Source of the DNA: Lachnospiraceae bacterium
Lineage (GTDB): Bacteria > Bacillota > Clostridia > Lachnospirales > Lachnospiraceae
DNA: 64,000 nucleotides
Direction: 5' to 3'
Assembly (NCBI GenBank): GCA_910574965.1
Contig: CAJTDB010000003.1
Location: forward strand, 62,001 to 126,000
In this document: piece after piece, positions 16,592-25,835 of the stretch
Position numbering within the stretch: the stretch's first letter is position 1
Layout: each line of letters opens with the position of its first letter
The notes under the pieces: generated by a model
What the model was told of the DNA's origin: nothing
Seen by the model: only the letters and a program-made list of their open reading frames with translations
Database searches by the model: none
Made by a program: the position numbers and the translations under genes

Positions 16592-17041
16592 TTATTTTCC
16601 TATTTCTAATGCTTTCTGCGCCATCAGCTTGACTGCACTCAATGCTGTAACATTTGCATCGTAGGATCTGGTCGCCGCCATAGCATCCGCGGTCTCTTTC
16701 AGAAGATCCACATTGGGCATCTCCACAAATCCGTTTTCATCCGCATCCGGATGCTCCGGATTATAAACCATCTTCATCTCGCGGTCATCTTCTACAATAT
16801 CAGCGACCCGTACGCCAACACCCCGACTGCTGATCCCTCTCCCTCTGGCTGCATTTCTAAGCGCTTCCTTGAAGTTATTGGTCCCGTAACTTTCAAAGAC
16901 CACCACTTTTCTGCGGTAAGCGCCGCCTGCCTCTGTTCTCGTCGTATCAATGTTTGAAACATTCTCAGACGCAATGTCCATCCTTAGACGCTGGGCACTT
17001 AAACCCGATGCGCAGATATCAAATGAACTCAAAAAAGCCAT
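16592..17041 (-). CDS. flgC: FlgC, flagellar proximal rod protein (displaced from flgB)
   Basis: 149 residues with the FlgC N-terminus (SSFDICASGLSAQRLRMDI) and the diagnostic C-terminal region VYNPEHPDADENGFVEMPN followed by MAATRSYDANVTALSAVK. It forms part of the proximal rod with FlgB. Its place is unusual: in Bacillus and most Clostridia flgC lies between flgB and fliE, whereas here it lies between cheY and fliY, more than 12 kb downstream of flgB. Confidence 0.95.
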   Translation of the reverse strand: MAFLSSFDICASGLSAQRLRMDIASENVSNIDTTRTEAGGAYRRKVVVFESYGTNNFKEALRNAARGRGISSRGVGVRVADIVEDDREMKMVYNPEHPDADENGFVEMPNVDLLKETADAMAATRSYDANVTALSAVKLMAQKALEIGK

Positions 17042-17065
17042 TTTTCTAGTCCTCCTGACGGGCTG

Positions 17066-17425
17066 TTATCCCAAGATTGTCTTTACAGTCTCTACGATAC
17101 GTTCCTGGTTAAAAGGCTTCACAATGAAATCCTTCGCGCCGGACTTGATAGCATCTACTACCATACTTTCCTGGCCCATAGCCGTACACATAACGATCTT
17201 TGCATCCGGATGATTTTCACGAATCTTCTTCAGCGCCTGAAGTCCGTCCATGTTCGGCATGGTAATATCCATAATCACCATATCCGGATTCTCTTCATCA
17301 TACTTTTTCACTGCCTCAGCACCGTCCTGAGCCTCTACAAAATTGTCATATCCGCTCTTGGACAGCGCGTTCTTGACCATCATCCTCATAAATGCAGCAT
17401 CATCCACCAGCATAATTTTTGCCAT
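17066..17425 (-). CDS. cheY: CheY chemotaxis response regulator
   Basis: 119 residues, a single receiver domain: acidic pair in MLVDDAAFMR, phospho-acceptor Asp in VIMDITMPNMDG, Thr in VMCTAMG and Lys in IVKPF. CheY-P binds the FliM N-terminus to change motor rotation. It lies directly after fliM, next to its binding partner and its phosphatase FliY. Confidence 0.96.
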   Translation of the reverse strand: MAKIMLVDDAAFMRMMVKNALSKSGYDNFVEAQDGAEAVKKYDEENPDMVIMDITMPNMDGLQALKKIRENHPDAKIVMCTAMGQESMVVDAIKSGAKDFIVKPFNQERIVETVKTILG

Positions 17426-17468
17426 TGTTCTTTCCTCTCTCTTTCCTAAAAAATATTATATGTAGTCT

Positions 17469-18542
17469 TTATTCAGATGCGGCTGTATCCAGCTCTTCTT
17501 CCTGGCTTTCAGCCTCTTCTTCCTCGTAGAGCCGCTGATTGATCCGCACCGCCACATTCTTTTTATATATGCCCATCTTACCGGTAAACCATGCCTGTCT
17601 GCCGATGTACAGCTTCACATCATGATCCTTCGGCTTATTCATATCGATCACATCCCCTTCCTTCAAGTGATAGATATCACTCAGGTCAAGGACGATCGTA
17701 CCAAGCTGTCCGGTAACCGGAAGCTGGGATTCCCGGATATTATCAAGGATCGTCTCCTTGTTATCCTCATAAGCATAGCCCCTTGCAAGATGTTTGCGGC
17801 TGTCAATGGTCTGGAAGATCGCCTCCAGAAGCGTTCCCGGCATACAGATCTTAATCTTCTCTGATGCCACGCCCGCCACATCCACATTCAGGTGAATAAT
17901 CGCCACAGTCTCGTCAAGACCCACATCCTGCATCATGCTGGGATTGTCTTCAATTCTCTGGGCCTTGAACTCCACATTGATGTAATTGGCAAAGCCGTCC
18001 TTCAAAGCCTGAATCAAATAAGACAGGATTCTGCGGTAAAGTGCAATCTCCACATCGGAATACCGATAGCCCGGTTCCACTTTAATAACGCCTTCACCGC
18101 CGCCCAGCATATGTTCCACCAGTGTAATCACGAGACTGGGGGATACATAGATCATAAGCGGGACCAGATTCTTCCCGTGATCCTGTATCTCAGCCTCTAC
18201 CAGAGTAACCGCATCATTTTCGTTCAGCGAATTTACATACTCATAATAGCGGCGCTCCAGCACTTCCATCACCGTAATATCGGTCATCACACGGAACACG
18301 CCGTTGATCTGGGAAGTGATAATTCTGGAATAATTCTCGAAGACACTGCTGAGGATCTTCATCTTATCCTTTGTAAATTTTCTGGGGCTGTAAAAATCGT
18401 ATTTGCTGTACTTGACTTCCTCGGTTACAGCCTTTTCTTTTTGTACTGCCTTCTCCGCCTTCTCCTCCTTCGGCTCATCACCGCCGGAACCCATAGACTT
18501 CAAAAGCGCGTCGATCTGACTTTGGGACAATACGTCTGCCAT
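17469..18542 (-). CDS. fliM: FliM, flagellar motor switch protein
   Basis: 357 residues: CheY-binding N-terminal peptide LSQSQIDALL (about 5-14), a Lys/Glu-rich linker, a CheC-like middle domain with LGGGEGVIKVEPGYRYSDVE and a C-terminal SpoA domain. It binds FliG above and FliY below in the C-ring. It follows motB by 25 bases; fliL, usually between motB and fliM in this lineage, is missing. Confidence 0.96.
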   Translation of the reverse strand: MADVLSQSQIDALLKSMGSGGDEPKEEKAEKAVQKEKAVTEEVKYSKYDFYSPRKFTKDKMKILSSVFENYSRIITSQINGVFRVMTDITVMEVLERRYYEYVNSLNENDAVTLVEAEIQDHGKNLVPLMIYVSPSLVITLVEHMLGGGEGVIKVEPGYRYSDVEIALYRRILSYLIQALKDGFANYINVEFKAQRIEDNPSMMQDVGLDETVAIIHLNVDVAGVASEKIKICMPGTLLEAIFQTIDSRKHLARGYAYEDNKETILDNIRESQLPVTGQLGTIVLDLSDIYHLKEGDVIDMNKPKDHDVKLYIGRQAWFTGKMGIYKKNVAVRINQRLYEEEEAESQEEELDTAASE

Positions 18543-18567
18543 CTAAAAAGCCACCTTTTCTCAATAG

Positions 18568-19497
18568 TTATTCCGCTGGCACATCTGCGCCCTCTTCGGG
18601 CTGCACGGTATCATCCGGCGGATTGATATCCTCCTGCGGAACTGCACTGGCGGAACCTTCCGGGCTGCCTCCGACTGTGTCGAATGCCTCGCCTTCCCCG
18701 GTCACCATTACGGAACCTGCATCCATACTGCTTGTAAATTCGTCATAATAATCATTCATGGATTTGATATCCGCACCCTGGTCTATGATGACAAATTCCA
18801 CTCTTCGGTTTCTGGCCCTGCCCTCGCTGGTCTGATTGCTGCTGACCGAGCGGTACTGACCGTAACTTAAGCCTACCAGCTTACTTGGGTCCATAATATC
18901 TTTTTCCTGTATATAGGCTGCCACTTCTGCGGACCTCATGGCGGAAAGGAGCCGGTCTGTTCTTGGGTTGTTTTCCCTGTCCGGATTGGCCTGAGCCGTA
19001 TGCCCCATAATATTAATCTGGGAAATACTCGACTCATACTGCGCAAGCACAACGCAGAGCACATCCAGGATTTCAATCGCCTCGCTGGTCAAATTGGACT
19101 GGTTGCCTTCAAAAAATGCCTGTTTGTCAAATACCAGGAACGTATATCCGTCTTCCCTGGAAATACTTACGCCCTCAATGCCGCTGCCATTTAATGCTTC
19201 CATTAATGCAACATACAGCTCATCCGGATTTTCCGGATCTGAGATCGTTTCGTCAAATTCCAGATTACCGGATACATCATATTCTCCATCTGAAATTTCT
19301 TCGTTTACGGCAATCTGCTGGCTGTCGTCAGAACTGGGAAAGATACTCTTGACAAAGATCTCCCACTTCTGCTGGTTCAGAGTCGACATGGAATAAAGCA
19401 TAACAAAGAAACAAAGAAGAAGCGTCACCATGTCGCCATAGGTGTCCATCCAGCTTCCGCAGTCTTCACCGCCTCCGCCTTTTTTCTGTCTGCTCAT
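18568..19497 (-). CDS. motB: MotB, flagellar stator peptidoglycan-binding subunit
   Basis: 309 residues with one N-terminal helix carrying the proton- or sodium-binding Asp (D22 in MDTYGDMVTLLLCFF), a plug/linker, and an OmpA-like peptidoglycan-binding domain (IMGHTAQANPDRENN ... LSAMRSAEVAAYI and GRARNRRVEF). A 50-residue acidic Gly/Pro-rich tail follows the OmpA domain. The first codon lies right after the motA stop. Confidence 0.95.
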   Translation of the reverse strand: MSRQKKGGGGEDCGSWMDTYGDMVTLLLCFFVMLYSMSTLNQQKWEIFVKSIFPSSDDSQQIAVNEEISDGEYDVSGNLEFDETISDPENPDELYVALMEALNGSGIEGVSISREDGYTFLVFDKQAFFEGNQSNLTSEAIEILDVLCVVLAQYESSISQINIMGHTAQANPDRENNPRTDRLLSAMRSAEVAAYIQEKDIMDPSKLVGLSYGQYRSVSSNQTSEGRARNRRVEFVIIDQGADIKSMNDYYDEFTSSMDAGSVMVTGEGEAFDTVGGSPEGSASAVPQEDINPPDDTVQPEEGADVPAE

Positions 19498-20310
19498 TTA
19501 CTTTTCGCCTCCTCCTTCACCGCCTGCTCCCGCCTTCAGAAGCAGCTTTTTCTGCTGGGACTGTTTCAGACAGGACAGCAGATGTTCTCTTAAGAACTTG
19601 GGATTTTCACCGGCCTGAATACCCATAATTCCCTCGATGACGGTCATACAGTACAGCTCTTCCTCTGCCTGCCGCACGCGGAGCTTTTTCGCAATAGGCT
19701 GGAAAAACAGGTTCGCAAAAAGGCTGCCGTAAAAGGTGGTAATCAAAGCCACACTCATGTCCTGTCCTAATGTACTGGCACCGCCGCCGCCGTCTAAGTT
19801 CATGCCCTTCAGCATGTTAATCAGACCGACCAGGGTACCAACCATACCAAAAGCCGGACAATAGGAAGATGCCTTCTCATAGAGTCCCGCTGCCTCATCA
19901 TGTCTGGCGATCATATCATCCATCTGTTTTTCCAGCATAGAGCGCACCTTATCCGGATCATTCGCATCCACAATCATAAGCACGCTCTGTTTCAGAAAAG
20001 GGTCTTTGATCTCTGCCGCTTTTTCCTCCAGTGCCAGAAGACCGCTCTGTCTGGCCAGCATAGCCAGATCCACCAGCTCATCTACCAGCTTGGGAATCGC
20101 AAACTTCTTCCCTCTCGTCAGCACCATCAGATGTTTGGGAATATCTTTCAGTATACGGAACGGATAACTTGCCAAAACAGCGGCGACCGTTCCGCCAAGC
20201 ACCAGAGCCAAACTCTGTGGGTCCCAAAAGTTACCGAGTTTTGAGGTCCCGATTCCCCATACGACCAGTGCCATACCTAACACGATACCGAGAATCGTTG
20301 TTATATCCAT
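19498..20310 (-). CDS. motA: MotA, flagellar stator ion-channel subunit
   Basis: 270 residues, four helices, with the MotA patterns LVLGGTVAAVLASYPF, ASSYCPAFGMVGTLVGLINML and ALITTFYGSLFANLFFQPIA. It forms the stator ion channel with MotB; whether H+ or Na+ drives it cannot be read safely. Its position inside the flagellar run, before fliM, is typical of Clostridia. Confidence 0.95.
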   Translation of the reverse strand: MDITTILGIVLGMALVVWGIGTSKLGNFWDPQSLALVLGGTVAAVLASYPFRILKDIPKHLMVLTRGKKFAIPKLVDELVDLAMLARQSGLLALEEKAAEIKDPFLKQSVLMIVDANDPDKVRSMLEKQMDDMIARHDEAAGLYEKASSYCPAFGMVGTLVGLINMLKGMNLDGGGGASTLGQDMSVALITTFYGSLFANLFFQPIAKKLRVRQAEEELYCMTVIEGIMGIQAGENPKFLREHLLSCLKQSQQKKLLLKAGAGGEGGGEK

Positions 20311-20344
20311 TTTTCATATCCTCCTTGCCAGCGTCAGCAATTTG

Positions 20345-20545
20345 TTATTTATCGTTGCTACCAGGCACGATACAGCTATGGTAGAAGCCCCGAAGCTGTT
20401 CTACCACGGATTCTGCCGTATCCTTCACCAGATAGTAATAGCCGTTCATCATCTTGATCTTCGTCTCCGGTATGGACTCCATAGACTCGATCTGCAGTAC
20501 ATTCAAATATAATACTTCACCACTCAACCGTGTTACCCTGATCAT
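20345..20545 (-). CDS. flbD: FlbD family protein
   Basis: 66 residues starting IRVTRLSGEVLYLNVLQIES, the family pattern. It is a small cytoplasmic protein that always lies after the hook gene in Firmicute flagellar operons; function not clearly known. The frame runs 47 codons upstream, but the ATG at 20545 has AGGAGA just upstream and gives the usual size. The intergenic stretch to flgE (20546-20688) shows no other feature. Confidence 0.88.
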   Translation of the reverse strand: MIRVTRLSGEVLYLNVLQIESMESIPETKIKMMNGYYYLVKDTAESVVEQLRGFYHSCIVPGSNDK

Positions 20546-20688
20546 TTCTCTCCTACCACCTTCCGTACTCCAGGCCGGCAGAGAACTCCGGGCGGAGGGT
20601 TCATGTTCCACCCGGATTCTTGCCATACGGGCCTCACGGGCCCGATCCATGATTTTCTGGTCGGCGCTGCGTCTGCCCCGCCGCACTA

Positions 20689-21624
20689 TTAACGTTTCAT
20701 GCTGATAAGATCGGACAGGATCTCATCGCTGACTGTGATGATTTTACTGTTTGCCTGGAAACCGCGCTCTGCCATAATCATCTCGGAAAACTCAACGGCC
20801 ATGTCAACGTTGGAGGTTTCGAGATAGCCGGGCATGAGAGTTCCTCTGCCTGTGCTTCCTGGCTTATCAGCACTACAGATACCGGTGTTATCACTATTGG
20901 ACGACTTATAGTAACCATTTCCATCTTTTGTCAAGCCATCCTGGTTTTGGAAAGAGGCGACACCAAGCGTACCTATTTTTACAACCCTAGTTTCTCCATT
21001 AACTGTCAAAGTTGCCTCAATATCGCCTGCTTTATTGAGTTTTACGCTGCTGGCCTCCAGCGCCGAGTCAAAAGTATCATCAATCGATACCGCCGGATCT
21101 GGTACTGCTGATGGAATACGCAGAGGTTTTAAGGTTGTCTCCGTGGTACCATCCACATTCGTTGCACGATATCCATATACAAAATTACCGTTTCCATCAA
21201 CAACATATCCCTGGCTGTCCACAATAAACTTTCCGACCCTTGTATAGTCAAAATCCGCCGTTTTCATCTCTGTGGAACTTGTTCCATCAACACCAGCAGT
21301 TTTCTTTTCGGCACTCGTAATAAAAAACCCCTGGCCATCGATAGAAGCGGCAAAACCACTGACATAAGTTGCCGAACTTCCTGTCATATCCATAGAAATA
21401 GTTCCCATGAGTGAACCATAACCATACTGAGCCGCATTGACACCGCCGGCAGAAGCTGTACCGTTAGTCGACCCAACCGCTGACTGATACATGGTATCTT
21501 TAAATGTATAGCTCTGGGATTTATAACCAACCGTATTAACGTTCGCGATATTGTTACCGATTACGTCCAGTTTCTGCTGATGTCCTCTCAGACCGGAAAC
21601 TGCTGAAGTCATTGCTCTTAACAT
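20689..21624 (-). CDS. flgE: FlgE, flagellar hook protein
   Basis: About 311 residues with the hook/rod N-terminus (AMTSAVSGLRGHQQKLDVIG then NVNTVGYKSQSYTF) and C-terminus (MAVEFSEMIMAERGFQANSK). The middle is short for a hook protein, with one Thr/Gly-rich insert domain. The start is taken as the ATG at 21624; the Shine-Dalgarno is weak (AAAGGA, about 13 bases upstream). It forms the hook after FlgD caps the rod. Confidence 0.92.
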   Translation of the reverse strand: MLRAMTSAVSGLRGHQQKLDVIGNNIANVNTVGYKSQSYTFKDTMYQSAVGSTNGTASAGGVNAAQYGYGSLMGTISMDMTGSSATYVSGFAASIDGQGFFITSAEKKTAGVDGTSSTEMKTADFDYTRVGKFIVDSQGYVVDGNGNFVYGYRATNVDGTTETTLKPLRIPSAVPDPAVSIDDTFDSALEASSVKLNKAGDIEATLTVNGETRVVKIGTLGVASFQNQDGLTKDGNGYYKSSNSDNTGICSADKPGSTGRGTLMPGYLETSNVDMAVEFSEMIMAERGFQANSKIITVSDEILSDLISMKR

Positions 21625-21717
21625 ATATGTTTTACTGTCCTTTCTTTTCCATATTGCCGTCTGTCTCCTCCCGGCCAGTCGGGCCGCGAAGATGAGCATC
21701 CTCATCCGAGGGCCTGC

Positions 21718-22098
21718 TTACATGATGACGGCGCTGTCGATATTCGTAAATACCCGTTCCCTCATGTCGCTTTGAGACATGGTAGTCACGACGGTATTGT
21801 TGGGAACGTTGACAATGAACACGCCCTGAGCTCCGATAACGGCCACATCTTTGGCCCCCTTCTTCCTGGCACCGTCCACGGCGTGTTCCAGGTCGCTCAT
21901 AAGCTGACTGTCAAATGTGATCCCACGTTCATTCATACGTTTTGCGGCATGTTTGGAAAAGTTCAGGCCGTCCCTGGCCCGTTCCTGGAGCAGTCTTTCA
22001 AAAGCCGGCTGCACTACCTGGCTGCCTGCTGTATTGGTATCATTTTGTACAGCGCCGATACGCCCACTCTCTATTCTCTGAACTCCATTCATCTCCAT
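21718..22098 (-). CDS. Flagellar operon protein (TIGR02530-type), unknown role
   Basis: 126 residues with the family core NFSKHAAKRMNERGITFDS and KDVAVIGAQGVFIVNVPNNT. This small cytoplasmic protein is found between flgD and flgE in many Firmicute flagellar operons, as here; its function is not established. AAGGGG lies 6 bases before the ATG at 22098. Confidence 0.88.
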   Translation of the reverse strand: MEMNGVQRIESGRIGAVQNDTNTAGSQVVQPAFERLLQERARDGLNFSKHAAKRMNERGITFDSQLMSDLEHAVDGARKKGAKDVAVIGAQGVFIVNVPNNTVVTTMSQSDMRERVFTNIDSAVIM

Positions 22099-22162
22099 AT
22101 GTATCCCCTTCTTCCAAATAGCTACTGCCTTATCCTACATATAGAATCTGTATTTCTCTGCT

Positions 22163-22777
22163 TTACGCAGCTCCTTCGGTCTTGTCGCCTTCCGGTTCCG
22201 TCGGCTTCTCAACCTCATCGTCTTTGTTGTCCGGGTCGACTCCGTCCTCTTTGTCATCCGGATCCACTCCGTCAACCTTATCGTCATCAGAGCCGTCTTC
22301 TTCCTTATCCTTGTAAGGATCCGGCACCCGGCCCACGCCCAGTACATGACTTAAAGGATATTCTTTGGTGTCACCTTCAAGTTTCAGCACAGGATTTCCA
22401 TTGGTAAAGCTTACATACTCTACCTTGGCGTACTTGACACCTACCGGAACATCCACACCGCCCTGTTCTTCCGTAACTGCTACTGTGATCTCCTGCCCGA
22501 TCAGTCCTGCCGCATAAGTCTGTGCGGTGACATTGGACGAAGTATCAATGGCTGTTGTCATAGAACTCATGGCCTGCATCATGCCCATCTGGGTCAACTG
22601 TGCCATCATCTCACTCGTTTCCATGGGATTGCTCGTATCCTGATACCGAAGCTGTGTTGCCAGCAACTGAAAGAAATCAGTCATGGACAAAGTATTCTTA
22701 TCATTCTGTTCCACCGTATAGCTTTGAAACTCATAGGGATTATTGGTTCCGCTTACGGAAGATACACTGTCTGCCAT
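22163..22777 (-). CDS. flgD: FlgD, hook cap/assembly scaffold protein
   Basis: 204 residues: the FlgD N-terminal region LSMTDFFQLLATQLRYQDTS NPMETSEMMAQL, a small middle domain, and a very acidic C-terminal tail (about 160-204) with repeated DGVDPD(D/N)K. The acidic tail is not a standard part of FlgD and looks like a low-complexity, repeat-expanded addition. GGAGCG precedes the ATG. Confidence 0.92.
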   Translation of the reverse strand: MADSVSSVSGTNNPYEFQSYTVEQNDKNTLSMTDFFQLLATQLRYQDTSNPMETSEMMAQLTQMGMMQAMSSMTTAIDTSSNVTAQTYAAGLIGQEITVAVTEEQGGVDVPVGVKYAKVEYVSFTNGNPVLKLEGDTKEYPLSHVLGVGRVPDPYKDKEEDGSDDDKVDGVDPDDKEDGVDPDNKDDEVEKPTEPEGDKTEGAA

Positions 22778-22814
22778 CCTTTTCGCTCCTTTCCACTAAA
22801 AATATGCCGACGTC

Positions 22815-23957
22815 CTACACAAGTCCGAGACGAAGCTGCTGTGCAAAAGATTCCGTCTCATGACGCTCTTCTTCCTTCTGCTGCTTCTGCCCGTTCTGGT
22901 CGCCCCGGCTCTGGCCCTGATGTCCGTCGTAAACATCCTGTTCCTGTTGCTGCTGCGCCTCCTGGGTATAGATCACAGTCTCTTCGCCCGTGTGCTCTTT
23001 CAGGATTGTCGCAATCTCGGATGCCTTCTGGCTTAAAAGCTCCAGTGTTTTCGGATTGGACGACAGAATCGATACCGCTGCGCGGCCTTCCTCGTACTCC
23101 ACCCGAATCGTAAGCTTTCCGAGAGATACCGGCTCCAGCTCTACCGTCAATGTCTGACTGCCCGCCGTCTGTCCGGAAGCAAGCGCTTTTCCAAGCCTCT
23201 CCGGAAGCTCCTCCACCGTTGTCTTCAGATTCGTCCCTTCCGTCTGCTCTGTCGTCCTGACGGAACTGCTCCGCTCAACGACCGGCTGCTTATGGGTTTC
23301 CTGACTGTAAACTTCCTTCGGATCGTCCTCCTGTTTCCCGGATACTTTCTCGTGAACAGGTTCTGATACGTTCTTCTGGATCGTCTCCTTCGGTGCGGCC
23401 TCCTCTGTCTTAACTCCTGCCATCTGTTCTGACAGGGACATTTCCCGGCCCTCTTCCTCCGGTTTCGTCTCCGGAACCGCCTGCTGGGGGGTCAGATCCT
23501 CTGCCGGTTTCGCATCCGCATGTTCCGGCATCTGCTGTACATCCATATCCCCGGCCGCCGGCATCTTGGGTTCCTCTGCCGGGAGTTCTGCTGTAAGTTC
23601 CAAAGCCGCTGCCTCCACGACAGGCTCCGTCTGCACAGGCTGTTCCTGCCAGTCCGGAGTGACCACCGTCTGCTGTACAGCCACTTGCTGTGCTGCAAGC
23701 TCCTGAGCCAGAAGATCCAGCTCATCTGTCGGTTCCTGATCTTCTGCCGGCACTTCTTCAGGCTCTTCCTTCGGCTTGGACTGTGCATCCTTCACCGGCG
23801 TTTCAGCCTTCTCCGTCTTCGAATCGGACCCCGACGTTTCCTGCTTCTGCTGCATCATCTTCAAAAATCCTTCTCCGAGATCGCCTCTTTGGACGCTGCG
23901 GCTTCCGGAACCTGAAGACATACTGCCAGGCATCTGCAGATTCATGATTTTCTCCAT
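22815..23957 (-). CDS. fliK: FliK, hook-length control protein
   Basis: 380 residues: a long disordered Gln/Pro/Glu-rich N-terminal part acting as the molecular ruler, then the conserved hook-length domain (about 255-340) with LTVELEPVSLGKLTIRVEYE, and a Gln-rich tail. It is secreted and measures hook length, then triggers FlhB switching. AAAGGAGG precedes the ATG at 23957. Confidence 0.92.
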   Translation of the reverse strand: MEKIMNLQMPGSMSSGSGSRSVQRGDLGEGFLKMMQQKQETSGSDSKTEKAETPVKDAQSKPKEEPEEVPAEDQEPTDELDLLAQELAAQQVAVQQTVVTPDWQEQPVQTEPVVEAAALELTAELPAEEPKMPAAGDMDVQQMPEHADAKPAEDLTPQQAVPETKPEEEGREMSLSEQMAGVKTEEAAPKETIQKNVSEPVHEKVSGKQEDDPKEVYSQETHKQPVVERSSSVRTTEQTEGTNLKTTVEELPERLGKALASGQTAGSQTLTVELEPVSLGKLTIRVEYEEGRAAVSILSSNPKTLELLSQKASEIATILKEHTGEETVIYTQEAQQQQEQDVYDGHQGQSRGDQNGQKQQKEEERHETESFAQQLRLGLV

Positions 23958-24049
23958 TCACTTCCTCCTTTCTTCTTTTTCTTCTATTTATAATCATCAG
24001 CCCGGTCTTTGGTGACACCGACCGAGACTGCGATTACCCCAATTATGTA

Positions 24050-24511
24050 TCAGCCTCTTTGCTGATGCTGCCGCATCCTGAGAGCCGTACCGGAGACAAA
24101 CTCCTCTACAAACAGTTCGTCAGCCTTTGCAGCCGCTTTCTGATATTCTCTAAGTTTTCTTTCTTTCAGCTTTTCATAACGGGAAGTGTCCACTTTTGCC
24201 TCGATCACTTCCTGTTTCTTGGCATCTTCCTGCTTTTTCAAAAGTTTCAGACGCTCTTTTTCTTCATCAATGATTTCTTCCATTCGCCCGATACACATAT
24301 CGAACAGCCGGTAATTTTCTATGGCAGTACCTGCCGCCTTCGCTTCATCAAATTCACTCTCATAGCCGGTCAGTTCCTGTTTCAATCCCCGGATCTGTTC
24401 CTGCTTCCGATTGACATTCTGAATAATGACCGCATGTTCCGTCTTCAGATTATCCAATACCTGTGTCTTATAGTCTAACACAGTTTCCAGCCGATAGGCA
24501 AACCTTTTCAA
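24050..24511 (-). CDS. fliJ: FliJ, flagellar export coiled-coil protein
   Basis: About 153 residues, almost wholly charged coiled coil, starting RFAYRLETVLDYKTQ, the family N-terminus. It is the central stalk that links the FliI ATPase to FlhA. I take the TTG at 24511 as start because GGGAGG lies 10 bases upstream; a TTG ten codons earlier overlaps fliI but has no site. Confidence 0.88.
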   Translation of the reverse strand: MKRFAYRLETVLDYKTQVLDNLKTEHAVIIQNVNRKQEQIRGLKQELTGYESEFDEAKAAGTAIENYRLFDMCIGRMEEIIDEEKERLKLLKKQEDAKKQEVIEAKVDTSRYEKLKERKLREYQKAAAKADELFVEEFVSGTALRMRQHQQRG

Positions 24512-24530
24512 TATTTCTTTTCCTCCCTGG

Positions 24531-25832
24531 TCATCCTGCAATAGAACTCATAATGCGCAGCGTGTCTTCATAAGAAAAGCGTTCCGAGATTCCCTGTTGT
24601 AAGAACGCGTTAATATCATTGATCTTCGAGACAGCTTCGTCAAGAGCCGGATTGTTCCCTCTCTTGTATGCTCCGATGGAGATCAGGTCCGAATTTTTCT
24701 GATAGATCCCCAGGAGGTTCCGCACTTTCGAAGCCAGCTTCCGATGTTCCGGAGAGACGATCTCCACCATCAGACGGGAGATGCTGGCACCAATGTCAAT
24801 GGCCGGAAAATGATTTTCGTTGGCTAACTGTCTGCTCAGGACAATATGTCCGTCCAGAATTCCTCTGACGGTATCCGAAATAGGCTCGTTTGTGTCATCT
24901 CCTTCAACCAGCACCGTGTAGACACCGGTAATGGACCCTTTGTCAAAATTGCCGCTTCGCTCCAAAAGCTTTGGAAACTCCGCATAAATGGACGGCGTAT
25001 AACCTCTGGCAATGGGCGGCTCCCCGATGGCCAGGCCAATCTCTCTCTGGGCCATAGCGTATCTGGTCAGAGAGTCCATCATCAGAAGTACATCATACCC
25101 CTGATCCTTAAAATATTCTGCAATCGTTGTCGCCACAAGAGGGCATTTCATACGCAGCATAGCCGGCTGGTCAGAAGTTGCCACAACCAGAACCGAACGC
25201 CGCATACCTTCCTCTCCCAGATCTTTCTGGATAAATTCCAGCACCTCTCTGCCGCGCTCTCCCACAAGAGCGATTACGTTAATATCTGTCTTTACATTTT
25301 TGGCAATCATACCCATAAGGGTACTTTTACCCACACCGGAACCGGCGAAGATTCCAATCCTCTGCCCTTTTCCGATGGTATTCAGTCCGTCGATGGCCTT
25401 AACGCCGAACTCCAGACGTTCTCTGATGGGCGGGCGGGCCAGCGGATTAATATAAGGACTGTTCACCGTGTAATACCGGACCGTCTGAAATGCCTCCTTG
25501 CCGTCAATAGGTTCCCCCATGGCATTGATGATTCTTCCTCGCAGGAAATCACCCACCGGCACTTTCAGTCTTCGTCTGGTATTCCTTACAAAGCTTCCGG
25601 AAGCAATCCCGCTGGTAGCCTCATAAGTCATAAGCTGGATCTTTCCGTCTTTGAATCCGACCACTTCCGCAGGCATCTGACGGTTTTGCTCTTCATTGTA
25701 AATCATGACAATATCACCGATACTGGAACGTCCGCCGGAAGCTTCCATGGACATACCAACCACATTTTCAATTTTTCCAATATGGCTGATCGTCTCGGAC
25801 TTGCTGATCAGCGACGGTATCTTCTCAAACAT
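24531..25832 (-). CDS. fliI: FliI, flagellum-specific export ATPase
   Basis: 433 residues of the F1-ATPase beta-like export ATPase family: Walker A GIFAGSGVGKSTLMGMIA, Walker B DVLLMMDSLTRYAMAQREI and the EPPIARGYTPS motif. It energises substrate entry to the export gate together with FliH and FliJ. It starts 4 bases after the fliH stop with a weak ribosome site, so coupling is likely. Confidence 0.97.
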   Translation of the reverse strand: MFEKIPSLISKSETISHIGKIENVVGMSMEASGGRSSIGDIVMIYNEEQNRQMPAEVVGFKDGKIQLMTYEATSGIASGSFVRNTRRRLKVPVGDFLRGRIINAMGEPIDGKEAFQTVRYYTVNSPYINPLARPPIRERLEFGVKAIDGLNTIGKGQRIGIFAGSGVGKSTLMGMIAKNVKTDINVIALVGERGREVLEFIQKDLGEEGMRRSVLVVATSDQPAMLRMKCPLVATTIAEYFKDQGYDVLLMMDSLTRYAMAQREIGLAIGEPPIARGYTPSIYAEFPKLLERSGNFDKGSITGVYTVLVEGDDTNEPISDTVRGILDGHIVLSRQLANENHFPAIDIGASISRLMVEIVSPEHRKLASKVRNLLGIYQKNSDLISIGAYKRGNNPALDEAVSKINDINAFLQQGISERFSYEDTLRIMSSIAG

Positions 25833-25835
25833 AAG

